From assembly GCF_030123405.1 (NCBI RefSeq), contig NZ_CP126110.1, positions 4,092,001-4,156,000 of the forward strand: DNA of 64,000 nucleotides, written 5' to 3'. Source of the DNA: Neobacillus sp. WH10. GTDB taxonomy: Bacteria; Bacillota; Bacilli; Bacillales; Cytobacillaceae. Made by a program: the position numbers and the translations under genes. Positions within the stretch are counted from its first letter, which is position 1. Each line of letters begins with the position of its first letter. The notes beneath the pieces are model-generated. The model was not told the origin of the DNA. It made no database searches and saw only the letters and a list, made by a program, of their open reading frames with translations. Positions 1 through 8,480 of the stretch are shown here, piece by piece.

Positions 1-7
1 TACCCAT
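1..7 (-). CDS. sdhA: Succinate dehydrogenase flavoprotein subunit, first codons only (partial)
   Basis: An ATG followed by GGT lies at the very edge of the window, 52 bases downstream of sdhC, behind a good ribosome binding site (GAGGGAGTG). Only two codons are visible, so the call rests on the conserved sdhCAB order of Bacillaceae and not on protein sequence. SdhA would be the FAD-binding catalytic subunit of respiratory complex II. Confidence 0.55.
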
Positions 8-59
8 TCGTGACACACTCCCTCAATCCAAATACATTATTTTTCCGAACGATCATTTA

Positions 60-671
60 TTATGAAACAAATCCGATTAGTGTTTGAATGCCAATAATAG
101 CTAGAACAACAAAAACACCAATTGTCACGTATGTAGATATTACTTGTGAACGAGGTGACACAGTGATCCCCCAGCTAACTAGGAAAGACCATAAACCATT
201 GGCAAAGTGGAAAATTGTTGAAAGAATACCAACTAAATAGAAAACAAACATAAATGGTGATGATAGAATATCATGCATCATTTCATATGAAACCTCGGCA
301 CCAAACGCTGCAGCCACGCGTGTTTGCCATACGTGCCACGCAATAAATATCAATGTAATGACTCCTGTAATACGCTGAAGTATATACATCCAGTTCCTGT
401 ATGTACCAAACCTGTTGACATTGCTATTAGCGGTAAAAGCAATATAAAGTCCATAAATTGCATGAAATAATATTGGTAAATAAATAACTACAGTTTCCAG
501 AACAATCCTGAAAGGCAGATTTCCCATAAAAGCTGCAGCCTTATTGAAGGATTCCGGTCCTCCTGTGATAAAATGGTTGACTACAAGGTGCTGCAATAGA
601 AATACACCGATTGGAATGACTCCCAGCAGCGAATGCAATCTACGATTAACAAACTCTCGATTACCCGCCAT
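60..671 (-). CDS. sdhC: Succinate dehydrogenase cytochrome b558 subunit
   Basis: This is the membrane anchor of succinate:menaquinone reductase (complex II). It binds two haems b and passes electrons from SdhAB to menaquinone. The 203-residue protein has five hydrophobic segments. His28, His70, His113 and His155 fall exactly at the positions of the four axial haem ligands known for B. subtilis SdhC, so both haem sites look intact. The length matches the family. It is the first gene of a probable sdhCAB operon whose next gene starts at the window edge. A sigma-A-type promoter lies about 110 bases upstream. Confidence 0.97.
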   Translation of the reverse strand: MAGNREFVNRRLHSLLGVIPIGVFLLQHLVVNHFITGGPESFNKAAAFMGNLPFRIVLETVVIYLPILFHAIYGLYIAFTANSNVNRFGTYRNWMYILQRITGVITLIFIAWHVWQTRVAAAFGAEVSYEMMHDILSSPFMFVFYLVGILSTIFHFANGLWSFLVSWGITVSPRSQVISTYVTIGVFVVLAIIGIQTLIGFVS

Positions 672-781
672 TATTTTACCCCCCTTTAATTTTTAAAAAA
701 TGATGATAGGTTTCTATCCTTTTTTTCCCCTTAAAAGAATTTCTGAACCTAGCATCACTGTGACAATTATGTGACATGTCC

Positions 782-810
782 ATTTTACTCTCAACAGCAT
801 AGAGCGTCAA
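782..810 (-). promoter_or_regulatory. sdhC promoter
   Basis: TTGACG and TAAAAT separated by 17 bases read toward sdhC, giving an untranslated leader of roughly 100 bases. It is the only strong promoter-like signal on this strand in the 419-base sdhC-yslB gap. The rest of the gap is AT-rich, with nothing else I can name except a TATAAT at 1060-1065 that could serve yslB. Confidence 0.6.
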
Positions 811-1090
811 GAAAACGGATACACAATCTTTAGTAAAAAATAAAATTTTTAAAATATATTGATATTGTAATAGAATGGCTTAAAACGGTTAAATGAGATA
901 TTGATAAATAACCAATTTTTTCATCTAAATTACCAACATCTAACTGTTAAAATTTTCACCTTATAGGAAATGATAATTATGATGGTAAATAAGTTTAGGT
1001 ATTGCAAAATAACTTTATATTTTCCATGAAATCTATACTGAAATTAAACACAAATTGTATATAATAGAATGATAGAAAGAGGGGAAACAT

Positions 1091-1546
1091 GTGAACGAGA
1101 GTACAGTAGTTGATTTAAATGTTAATGTTGTTGAACCACGAACAATATCCATATTCGGATATGAGTTGATTAGAGAAATCCTTTTGCCGGAAATTTTAGG
1201 GAAAGATACCCCTGAAATCTTATATTGGGCAGGTAAGCGCCTGGCGCGGAAATTTCCTCTAGCTGATTTTGATCAAGTCATTGAATTTTTCGCCCATGCT
1301 TCGTGGGGTCAGCTTGAAATAACAAAAGAAACGAAAAACGAAATCGAGATTGAACTAACGAGTCCACTAATTGTCTCGCGTGTGAAATCAAAAGCGGAGC
1401 ACTTTTTCCAGCTCGAAGCCGGATTCCTTGCCCAGCAGATCGAGCTTCAAAAAGAAGTCATCGCCGAAGCCTTCGAGCATCCAGTCAAAAAAGCGAACAA
1501 AGTTCAATTCACCATCAAATGGGACACAAAAGATCCAATCAAATAA
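1091..1546 (+). CDS. yslB: YslB family protein (DUF2507)
   Basis: This conserved small protein of unknown function is found in Bacillaceae between sdhC and lysC. The 151 residues match YslB in length and contain the characteristic GYELIRE-type N-terminal segment and a central ILYWAGKRLARKFPL segment. The fold is related to V4R-type domains that bind small molecules, which is a family-level inference. It has no signal peptide and no membrane segment. Translation starts at GTG, six bases after AGAGGGG. An ATG two bases earlier is out of frame. The gene stands alone and ends in a strong terminator. Confidence 0.85.
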   Translation: MNESTVVDLNVNVVEPRTISIFGYELIREILLPEILGKDTPEILYWAGKRLARKFPLADFDQVIEFFAHASWGQLEITKETKNEIEIELTSPLIVSRVKSKAEHFFQLEAGFLAQQIELQKEVIAEAFEHPVKKANKVQFTIKWDTKDPIK

Positions 1547-1584
1547 AATTAAGATGAAGTATATTCACTGTCATCGTGTTACTT

Positions 1585-1622
1585 ATGGTGTCAGTCACCT
1601 TCGGTGCCTGACACCATTTTTA
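1585..1622 (+). terminator. yslB terminator
   Basis: Long stem pairing GGTGTCAG with CTGACACC, an inner CACC/GGTG stem and a TTC loop, followed by TTTTT on the plus strand. There is no T-run on the other strand, so it serves yslB only. Confidence 0.8.
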
Positions 1623-2102
1623 CTATTCGCCTAGTTCGAATGCTAAATGTAGTGCTTCTACTGCTTTTAGCATTTGTTTTTCTTCGACGACGGCAGATAC
1701 TTTTATTTCTGATGTACTGACCATTTTTATTTGGATATTGTTAGCAGCTAATACTTCAAACATTTTTGCAGCCACACCTGGATTAGAGATCATGCCTGAA
1801 CCGACAATTGACACCTTTGCTAACTTATTTTCCGCATCGAGCTGCTCATAACCGAGCACCTCCTTATTGTCTTCTAACACTTTCAATGTCTCTACCAAAT
1901 CATTTGTATGAATGGAAAAGGACAGGTTAGTACCTCCTCCCTCTGTTGTGCTTTGAATAATAATATCAACGTTGAGATGATTCTGTGCTAATGTTGTAAA
2001 AATTGTTGACAGGCATGTTAGTGAATTAGTAAGTCCTAATACAGTTACCTTTGTAATTTCGTCTTCAAATGCGACTCCACGTACAACTAGATTTTGTTCC
2101 AT
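1623..2102 (-). CDS. lysC: Aspartokinase II beta subunit (in-frame internal start)
   Basis: B. subtilis aspartokinase II is an alpha2-beta2 enzyme whose beta chain is translated from an internal start of lysC. Here Met246 of the alpha chain begins MEQNLVVRG, at the same place as in B. subtilis, and is preceded by a strong GAGGGGGAAG ribosome binding site. The product would be 159 residues containing only the two ACT domains. The ribosome binding site is seen directly. Expression is inferred from the known enzyme. Confidence 0.75.
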   Translation of the reverse strand: MEQNLVVRGVAFEDEITKVTVLGLTNSLTCLSTIFTTLAQNHLNVDIIIQSTTEGGGTNLSFSIHTNDLVETLKVLEDNKEVLGYEQLDAENKLAKVSIVGSGMISNPGVAAKMFEVLAANNIQIKMVSTSEIKVSAVVEEKQMLKAVEALHLAFELGE

Positions 2103-2837
2103 TGTTGCTTCCCCCTCAATAACAGTTCCTTTTATTTTCTCCATGCTTGACCGAACTTCAAGTTGAACTTGGTAGTTTTTAGCAAACTCTACTGCTCTTG
2201 GATGTAGTACACCCGCGCCTAAATTAGCAAGCTCGAGCATCTCATCATACGAAACAGATAATAACTTTCGTGCAGCTTTAACATACCTTGGATCCGTCGT
2301 AAACACCCCGGTTACATCGGTATATATATCGCATTTATCTGCTTTTAGTGCAGCTGCTAACGCTACTGCCGTCGTATCAGAGCCACCACGGCCGAGAGTG
2401 GTAATTTCCCCTTCTTCTGTTATTCCCTGAAATCCGGCGACAATGACCACTTTACCTTCTGATAACTGAGTCTGGATTGCATCCGTATTAATTTTCGTGA
2501 TTCTCGCGTTTCCATGAATTGGTTCTGTAACGATTCCTGCCTGCCACCCTGTGAAGGAAACAGCATTAAGTCCTTGTTGATTTAAGGCCATGGACAATAA
2601 TGAGATGGTTACCTGCTCCCCGGTAGATAACAGCATATCCATTTCACGCTTATTTGGCCGTGTGGAAATTTCCTTTGCAAGGCTAACAAGCTGATCCGTT
2701 GATTTCCCCATTGCTGAAACGACGACAACGACATTGTTGCCCCTCTCTATCTCCTCTTTAACACATGCTGCTACATTCAAAATTCTTTCTGCACTACCGA
2801 CAGAGGTTCCTCCGAATTTTTGTACAATTAGTCCCAT
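1623..2837 (-). CDS. lysC: Lysine-sensitive aspartokinase II, alpha subunit
   Basis: It phosphorylates aspartate to aspartyl phosphate, the first committed step to lysine, diaminopimelate, threonine and methionine. Residues 1-230 form the amino-acid kinase domain, beginning with the KFGGTSVG motif at 7-14 and containing GRGGSDTTA at 149-157. Two ACT regulatory domains occupy about 255-400. At 404 residues it is close to B. subtilis LysC. It lies directly downstream of a lysine riboswitch, so lysine should stop its transcription. Met246 is an internal start for a separate beta subunit (see the entry at 1623-2102). Confidence 0.97.
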   Translation of the reverse strand: MGLIVQKFGGTSVGSAERILNVAACVKEEIERGNNVVVVVSAMGKSTDQLVSLAKEISTRPNKREMDMLLSTGEQVTISLLSMALNQQGLNAVSFTGWQAGIVTEPIHGNARITKINTDAIQTQLSEGKVVIVAGFQGITEEGEITTLGRGGSDTTAVALAAALKADKCDIYTDVTGVFTTDPRYVKAARKLLSVSYDEMLELANLGAGVLHPRAVEFAKNYQVQLEVRSSMEKIKGTVIEGEATMEQNLVVRGVAFEDEITKVTVLGLTNSLTCLSTIFTTLAQNHLNVDIIIQSTTEGGGTNLSFSIHTNDLVETLKVLEDNKEVLGYEQLDAENKLAKVSIVGSGMISNPGVAAKMFEVLAANNIQIKMVSTSEIKVSAVVEEKQMLKAVEALHLAFELGE

Positions 2838-2887
2838 TTCTTCCTTCCCCTTCTTTCAAGTGAATAATCTTAGATTCTCCAAAAACG

Positions 2888-3163
2888 CAAAAAAGCAATG
2901 AGAAGGGCATCTCATTGCTTCAAAAACACGAAAAAATAAATTCCCGTACAAACAATGTAAGATAGCTCTCCAAGACACAGGTCTTGACAATCCGGCATTT
3001 ATTCAATGCAGAACCAGCAAAGAAAGAAATGAGACTTTCCTTACTTCGGCGAACATCCCCTTTCATGATCCTTCTTCGAAGCTCATCCTTCTCAGAACCA
3101 CTACTCTTGAATCTCGCACCTCTACCTTCACTTTAGTACTATAAAGTGATAGTATTGTAAATT
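2888..3163 (-). ncRNA. Lysine riboswitch (L box) upstream of lysC
   Basis: The leader begins with AGAGGTGCGA (plus-strand complement at about 3114-3123) and carries long paired arms typical of the L box. It ends in a terminator pairing AAGCAATGAGA with TCTCATTGCTT (2893-2920), followed by a T-run on the minus strand. Lysine binding would favour this terminator and switch off lysC. Identification is from the conserved 5' motif, the size and the position before lysC. Confidence 0.92.
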
Positions 3164-3170
3164 TTCACTC

Positions 3171-3199
3171 ATTATAGCATGTTCTTTTTTTTCTGACAA
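3171..3199 (-). promoter_or_regulatory. lysC promoter
   Basis: TTGTCA and TATAAT are separated by 17 bases. The signal sits immediately after the uvrC stop codon and places the transcript start near 3163, at the 5' edge of the lysine riboswitch. Confidence 0.7.
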
Positions 3200-3202
3200 T
3201 CC

Positions 3203-4990
3203 TTAAGAGCGAAGTTTATTAATTAATTCTTCTACAACATTAGCTGGAATTCCAAGAGCTCGAAATGCCTCAAACGTTGCTTCCTTCATTTTCTTAACAG
3301 AGCCGAATTCCTTTAACAATTGTTTTTTACGCTTTTCACCAATTCCCGGAATATCGTCAAGTACCGATTGAAAGGCTGATTTTCCACGGATTTGACGATG
3401 AAAGGTAATCGCAAAGCGGTGTACCTCATCTTGGATTCTTTGTAATAAATAAAATTCTTGGCTGTTCCGTGCGAGCGGGACAATTTCCAACGGATTACCG
3501 TAAAGAAGCTGCGATGTTCTGTGCTTTTCATCCTTTACAAGTCCTGCAAGCGGGATATCCAACCCTAATTCATTTTCAAGCACATCTCGTACAGCCTCAA
3601 CATGCCCTTTTCCCCCATCAATAATAATTAAATCTGGAAGCGGCAACTCTTCTTTTAATGCTCTCGAATATCTTCTTCTCGTAACTTCACGCATTGATTC
3701 ATAATCATCTGGGCCCTTAACCGACTTTATTTTATATTTTCGGTATTCCCGTTTGTTTGCCTTGCCATCAATAAAAACGACCATTGCGGATACAGGGTCT
3801 GTCCCTTGGATGTTGGAATTGTCAAATGACTCAATCCGGTGCGGGGTATAAATCCTAAGAAGCTCCCCAAGGTTTTCAACTGCCTTAATGGTTCGCTCCT
3901 CATCTTTTTCAATCAAGGAGAATTTTTCATTAAGGGCAATTTTTGCATTTTTAATTGCCATTTTAATAAGATCCTTCTTTTGTCCACGCTGAGGCTGCAG
4001 CACTTTCACTTCGAGCAGCTGCTCCGCCATTGTCAAATCCACTTCATCCTGAATTAGAACTTCCTTTGGCTTGAAATGATTTGCTTTTGTGTAAAATTGT
4101 CCAAGGAATGTTAAGATTTCCTCCTCTGGCTCATTATAGATAGGGAACATGGAAACATCCCGCTCAATGAGCTTTCCTTGGCGGACAAAGAAGACCTGGA
4201 CACACATCCAGCCTTTATCGACAGCATAGCCAAAGACATCTCGGTCGGTAAAATCCGTCATTGTTATTTTTTGCTTTTCCATAATCGTTTCAATATGAAC
4301 GATTTTATCACGATATTCCTTTGCACGTTCAAAATCAAGTTCCTCTGCTGCAGCGGTCATTTTTTCTGTGAGCTCTTTCTTAATCTCTTTATACCCGCCA
4401 TTTAAAAAACGCGTTATTTCATCGGTCATTTCCTTATATTGCTCTTCACTTACTTCATTTACACAAGGCGCGAGGCACTGCCCCAAATGATAATATAGAC
4501 ATACACGGTCGGGCAGGGTAGAGCATTTGCGTAACGGATAAATCCGGTCAAGCAGTTTTTTGGTTTCGTTTGCCGCCCCGACGTTCGGGTAGGGACCAAA
4601 GTATTTGCCCTTATCCTTTTTTACTTTCCTAGTAATAATGAGCTTTGGATGTCTTTCAGCTGTCAGCTTGATAAACGGATAGCTTTTGTCATCCTTAAGC
4701 ATGATATTGTATTTCGGATCGTATTTCTTGATTAGGTTTAATTCCAGTAAGAGTGCTTCTATATTTGAAGAGGTAACAATATATTCAAAGTCCTCAATTT
4801 CATTAACAAGTCTTAAGGTTTTTCCATCATGCGACCCAGTGAAATAAGATCGAACGCGGTTCTTTAGTACCTTTGCTTTCCCCACATAGATGATCGTTCC
4901 CTGACGGTCTTTCATTAAGTAGCAGCCAGGCTGATCAGGAAGCAGTGTCAGTTTTTGTTTAATGGTTTCATTCATTTCCGTCCACTTCAC
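3203..4990 (-). CDS. uvrC: Excinuclease ABC subunit C
   Basis: UvrC makes the 3' and 5' incisions around lesions marked by UvrAB in nucleotide excision repair. The GIY-YIG nuclease domain covers about residues 22-100 (GCYLMK and YVGKAK visible). The UvrB-binding UVR motif lies at about 205-235, the RNase H-like nuclease includes SFDNSNIQG near 390, and helix-hairpin-helix motifs (IPGIGEKRKKQL) lie near 548-560. The 595 residues match the family length. The start used is GTG with a close GGAG. An ATG five codons later (4975) aligns as well with B. subtilis UvrC and may be the real start. Confidence 0.97.
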   Translation of the reverse strand: MKWTEMNETIKQKLTLLPDQPGCYLMKDRQGTIIYVGKAKVLKNRVRSYFTGSHDGKTLRLVNEIEDFEYIVTSSNIEALLLELNLIKKYDPKYNIMLKDDKSYPFIKLTAERHPKLIITRKVKKDKGKYFGPYPNVGAANETKKLLDRIYPLRKCSTLPDRVCLYYHLGQCLAPCVNEVSEEQYKEMTDEITRFLNGGYKEIKKELTEKMTAAAEELDFERAKEYRDKIVHIETIMEKQKITMTDFTDRDVFGYAVDKGWMCVQVFFVRQGKLIERDVSMFPIYNEPEEEILTFLGQFYTKANHFKPKEVLIQDEVDLTMAEQLLEVKVLQPQRGQKKDLIKMAIKNAKIALNEKFSLIEKDEERTIKAVENLGELLRIYTPHRIESFDNSNIQGTDPVSAMVVFIDGKANKREYRKYKIKSVKGPDDYESMREVTRRRYSRALKEELPLPDLIIIDGGKGHVEAVRDVLENELGLDIPLAGLVKDEKHRTSQLLYGNPLEIVPLARNSQEFYLLQRIQDEVHRFAITFHRQIRGKSAFQSVLDDIPGIGEKRKKQLLKEFGSVKKMKEATFEAFRALGIPANVVEELINKLRS

Positions 4991-5067
4991 TCCACTCCGA
5001 CTTTTTCTTTGTCTATAAAATTTTAAAGCAAATCACACATAAATAAAAGAGGGAGGTTTTTGTAATA

Positions 5068-5217
5068 AGAAAAGCGCAAGCGCCTGTTTAGCGGCGTATA
5101 GACTGGAGCGCTTCGACTGAGATAAAGGAAACACGGAGAGCGATAGCGATCCGATGTTGACTTATCGTAGGGAAAAGAGCGAAGTCTACTAGCCGCTGGG
5201 CGATGGAGCTAGACAAT
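5068..5217. repeat. Dispersed intergenic repeat, family A (full copy)
   Basis: This copy runs from an AAGCGCAAGCGCC end to a GATGGAGCTAGACA end. About 110 bases of it, including a stretch ending GACTTATCGTAGGGA, recur inverted at 34450-34562. Shorter or diverged relatives lie at 15999, 17034, 21135, 46672, 54722 and 63352. It fills most of the 321-base uvrC-trxA gap and contains no credible gene. Confidence 0.75.
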
Positions 5218-5255
5218 TCTCAAAGTCGAAATTTATACTTGCTTATTTTTTTATT

Positions 5256-5297
5256 AAAAAACCTCAGCTAGAACGAATTCCAGCTAAGGTTTTTTCT
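5256..5297 (-). terminator. trxA terminator
   Basis: An imperfect hairpin (ACCTTAGCTGGAATTC paired with the opposite arm ending AGCTGAGGT) is followed by T-runs on both strands, so it may be bidirectional. It lies just after trxA. Confidence 0.8.
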
Positions 5298-5311
5298 TCA
5301 TAACACAAGAC

Positions 5312-5626
5312 TTATACGTGCTTTTCTAGCACACTTGCTAATGCTTCTTTAGGTTGGAAGCCGACTACTTTGTCAACGACTTCGCCATTTTTCATAACTA
5401 ACAATGTTGGAATGCTCATTACACCGAAGTTAGCAGCTGTTTGTGGGTTATCATCCACGTCAAGCTTAGTGATTTTTACTTTATCACCCATGTCTGCGTC
5501 AAGTTCTTCAAGAACTGGAGCGATCATTTTACATGGTCCACACCATGGTGCCCAGAAATCTACTAGTACGAGCCCTGAACTTGTTTCAGAAGCAAAGTTT
5601 TGATCTGTTAAATGTGAAATAGCCAT
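5312..5626 (-). CDS. trxA: Thioredoxin
   Basis: TrxA is the main cytosolic disulfide reductant, serving ribonucleotide reductase, peroxiredoxins and others. The 104-residue single-domain protein has the redox motif WCGPC with cysteines at 29 and 32, and the conserved cis-proline in SIPTL near residue 75. It lies downstream of etfA, as in B. subtilis, but a strong terminator at 5757-5778 and a TATACT-type -10 upstream suggest its own promoter. Confidence 0.98.
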   Translation of the reverse strand: MAISHLTDQNFASETSSGLVLVDFWAPWCGPCKMIAPVLEELDADMGDKVKITKLDVDDNPQTAANFGVMSIPTLLVMKNGEVVDKVVGFQPKEALASVLEKHV

Positions 5627-5753
5627 TTTTTATTAACCCCCTATAAATACTTGAAATATACCGAAAGTATAACATTGATTGGAAAATCACGCTAATAAAT
5701 TGCTCTCACCGCTATTTTCCCCTTGTTTTTTCCTAAGTATTCTTAAAATGATT

Positions 5754-5785
5754 AAAGCGAGCGGAACATTCCGCTCGCCTCTCTT
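5754..5785 (-). terminator. etfA terminator
   Basis: Perfect 10-bp stem GCGAGCGGAA/TTCCGCTCGC with a two-base loop at 5757-5778, followed by a moderately T-rich tail on the minus strand. It ends the fatty-acid degradation transcript before trxA. Confidence 0.75.
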
Positions 5786-5791
5786 TTCTTA

Positions 5792-6769
5792 TTATGAGTG
5801 AACTTTAAGCTTTTTAAACTCTTCCGTTAATAATGGAACTACTTCAAACAAGTCGCCAACGATTCCGTAATCAGCTACTTTAAAGATATTTGCTTCTGGG
5901 TCTTTGTTGATCGCTACGATTACTTTTGAGTTAGACATACCAGCTAAGTGCTGTATGGCTCCGGAAATACCGCAGGCAATGTATAGATCTGGAGTGACAA
6001 CTTTACCAGTTTGGCCAATTTGTAAGGAGTAATCACAGTAGTCGGCATCACACGCACCACGTGAAGCACCTACTGCTCCGCCTAATACATCAGCCAATTC
6101 TTTAAGCGTTTTAAATCCGTCAGCACTTTTCACACCGCGGCCACCGGAAATAACCACTTTTGCTTCGCTTAGATCAACACCCTCCGATGCTTTTCTTACT
6201 ACTTCTTTAATGATGGCACGAAGGTCCTTGATGTCAACCGATAGGGAGGAAACCTCACCGGTTCTGCTTTCATCTTTTTCTAATGGTGCAATGTTATTTG
6301 GGCGTACCGTTGCAAAAATTAAACCGGCGGTAACGATTTTCTTTTCAAATGCTTTTCCGGAATAAATCGGTCTTGTAAACACGATATTTCCACCAGCTGC
6401 TTCAACAGCTGTTGCATCAGAAATTAGACCGGATGAAAGTTTACCGGCAATACGTGGTGCCAAATCTTTACCTAGTGCTGTATGACCTAAAACAAGGCCT
6501 TCTGGCTTTTCCTGATCAATAACAGCTAATAATGCTTGTGCATAACCATCTGATGTATATTGTTTTAATTTATCATTTTCAACGATGACAACACGATCTG
6601 CTCCGTTTTGGATGAGTTCAGTACCTAAAGCGCTTACAGAATCTCCAACTAATACTCCAACAACTTCTCCGCCCTCTGCAACTGTTTTTGCTGCAGCAAT
6701 TGCTTCGAAAGAAACGTTACGTAATGATCCGTCACGAACTTCTCCTAATACCAATACTTTTCTTGACAT
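5792..6769 (-). CDS. etfA: Electron transfer flavoprotein alpha subunit
   Basis: EtfA with EtfB accepts electrons from acyl-CoA dehydrogenases and passes them to the quinone pool. The 325 residues comprise an N-terminal alpha/beta domain and a C-terminal FAD-binding domain (about 200-310) with the family signature LYIACGISGAIQHLAG at 262-277 and the AINKDPEANIF segment after it. It follows etfB by 41 bases in the fad operon, which fits a role in beta-oxidation. Confidence 0.98.
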   Translation of the reverse strand: MSRKVLVLGEVRDGSLRNVSFEAIAAAKTVAEGGEVVGVLVGDSVSALGTELIQNGADRVVIVENDKLKQYTSDGYAQALLAVIDQEKPEGLVLGHTALGKDLAPRIAGKLSSGLISDATAVEAAGGNIVFTRPIYSGKAFEKKIVTAGLIFATVRPNNIAPLEKDESRTGEVSSLSVDIKDLRAIIKEVVRKASEGVDLSEAKVVISGGRGVKSADGFKTLKELADVLGGAVGASRGACDADYCDYSLQIGQTGKVVTPDLYIACGISGAIQHLAGMSNSKVIVAINKDPEANIFKVADYGIVGDLFEVVPLLTEEFKKLKVHS

Positions 6770-6810
6770 GTAAGTTTACCTCCTGAAAAACAATTTTTAT
6801 GTGAATACGA

Positions 6811-7584
6811 TTAAATTACTTTTGCTTCAGTATGAAGTAAGTGAACAAGTTCTTTAACCTGATCATTCAAATCTCCGGCTAAAACCTTACCTGCATCTTT
6901 TTTAGGCGGCAAATAAATTTCAATTGTTTTTGTTTTCGCTTCAACTTCATCTTCTTCAAGGTCAAGATCGTCTAATTCTAATTCTTCAAGCGGCTTCTTC
7001 TTCGCTTTCATAATTCCTGGTAAAGAAGGGTAACGTGGCTCATTAAGGCCTTGTTGTGCTGTAACTAAAAGCGGCAGGCTTGTTTCGATGATTTCTGCAT
7101 CCCCTTCAACGTCTCGGGTAACGGTTACATTTGTTCCGTCGATTTCTAATTTTGTAATTGTTGTTACATAAGGGATATTCAGCAACTCGGCAACACGGGG
7201 GCCAACCTGTCCTGATCCACCATCAATTGCAACATTTCCACCTAAAATTAAATCTGCATCTTTATCCTTTAAATATTCTGCTAGAATTTTTGCTGTTGTA
7301 AATTGATCGCCATTTTCGACATCGTCTTCTGTATTGATGAGGACAGCTTTATCAGCGCCCATAGCAAGTGCGGTGCGAAGCTGTTTTTCCGTTTCTTCAT
7401 TGCCAACTGAAATAACAGTTATTTCGCCGCCATTTGCATCACGTACTTGAATCGCTTCTTCAATCGCGTATTCGTCATATGGATTGATGATAAATTCTGC
7501 ACCATCCTCATTGATCTTTCCACCGGAAATTGAAATTTTTTCTTCTGTATCAAAGGTCCTTTTCATTAATACATAAATATTCAT
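6811..7584 (-). CDS. etfB: Electron transfer flavoprotein beta subunit
   Basis: This is the AMP-binding partner of EtfA in the electron-transferring flavoprotein. It is 257 residues long, as expected. The sequence has the ETFP-beta fold features, including the GADKAVLI segment near 90, the GGNVAIDGGSGQVGP segment near 120-135 and the VEGDAEIIETSLP region. It is cotranscribed with fadR and fadB upstream and etfA downstream by position. A long hairpin separates it from fadB. Confidence 0.97.
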   Translation of the reverse strand: MNIYVLMKRTFDTEEKISISGGKINEDGAEFIINPYDEYAIEEAIQVRDANGGEITVISVGNEETEKQLRTALAMGADKAVLINTEDDVENGDQFTTAKILAEYLKDKDADLILGGNVAIDGGSGQVGPRVAELLNIPYVTTITKLEIDGTNVTVTRDVEGDAEIIETSLPLLVTAQQGLNEPRYPSLPGIMKAKKKPLEELELDDLDLEEDEVEAKTKTIEIYLPPKKDAGKVLAGDLNDQVKELVHLLHTEAKVI

Positions 7585-7660
7585 GGTTTCCCTCCTAGTA
7601 AAATTTCGAGCATTCGCTCAGTTTTAAAGATTGAGAAAATTTTTGCAAAAAAATTTTTAT

Positions 7661-7700
7661 AATAACTTCTTTAAGCAGACTCCTGCTTAAAGAAGTTATT
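7661..7700 (-). other. Long hairpin between fadB and etfB
   Basis: An 18-bp perfect inverted repeat (AATAACTTCTTTAAGCAG and its complement) with a four-base loop overlaps the fadB stop codon and precedes an A/T-rich tract. It could be an attenuating terminator or an mRNA-processing site that sets different levels of fadRB and etfBA. The stem is seen directly. The function is not known. Confidence 0.6.
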
Positions 7701-8469
7701 CACCTTTAAAGTTTGGTTCTCTTTTTTCAAGGAAGGCTTGAATTCCTTCTTTGGCATCATTTGAAACGAAAACTTCACCAAATAATTCTGCCTCTTTTTT
7801 GGTACCTTCATAAAACTCTTCTGTTTTTGCATAGTTTAATAATTGAATCGAAGCACTAATTGAGACAGGACTTTTCTTAGCAATTTTTTCAGCTAATTTA
7901 AATGCTTGATCTAATACTTCATTTTCCGGATAGGCATGATTGGCAAGCCCGTATTGAACCGCCTCTAAACCTGTGATTGGCTCAGATGTAAACAGCATTT
8001 CGGCTGCCCTTGCAACACCTACATATTTTGGCAGGCGCTGTGTACCAGCAAACCCTGGGACTAATCCAAGCTGCAGCTCTGGAAGGCCAAGTTTAGCCGT
8101 TTCGCTTACATAACGGATGTGACACGCCATTGCCAATTCAAGTCCGCCGCCAAGGGCTGCCCCATGAATCGCTGCAATAATCGGTTTCGAAAACTTTTCC
8201 ATGCGGTCAAATAAATCTTGTCCAAATTTACCAAGGTTAGCAAACCCTTCTGAAGAAGTAACCGTGGTAAATTCTTTAATATCCGCACCAGCTGAGAAAA
8301 ATCGTCCTTCACCATGAATAACAATTACTCTAATTTCACGGTTTGGCTCGATTTCTTCCAATACAGCCGACAGTTCCCTTAAAAGACCTGATGAAAGGGC
8401 ATTTGCGGGAGGACGCTGAATCGTTATCGTGGCAATACTGTCTTGATACGACCATCTTAAATATTCCAA
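7696..8469 (-). CDS. fadB: Enoyl-CoA hydratase
   Basis: A crotonase-family enzyme that hydrates trans-2-enoyl-CoA in beta-oxidation. The 257 residues show the oxyanion-hole segments FFSAGADIKEF (57-67) and HGAALGGGLELA (102-113). The likely catalytic glutamates are Glu111 and Glu131, the latter in LPELQLGLVPG. The gene lies 11 bases after fadR (ysiA) and corresponds to B. subtilis fadB (ysiB), so it should be part of the FadR regulon. Confidence 0.95.
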   Translation of the reverse strand: MEYLRWSYQDSIATITIQRPPANALSSGLLRELSAVLEEIEPNREIRVIVIHGEGRFFSAGADIKEFTTVTSSEGFANLGKFGQDLFDRMEKFSKPIIAAIHGAALGGGLELAMACHIRYVSETAKLGLPELQLGLVPGFAGTQRLPKYVGVARAAEMLFTSEPITGLEAVQYGLANHAYPENEVLDQAFKLAEKIAKKSPVSISASIQLLNYAKTEEFYEGTKKEAELFGEVFVSNDAKEGIQAFLEKREPNFKGE

Positions 8470-8480
8470 TATAACTCCCC

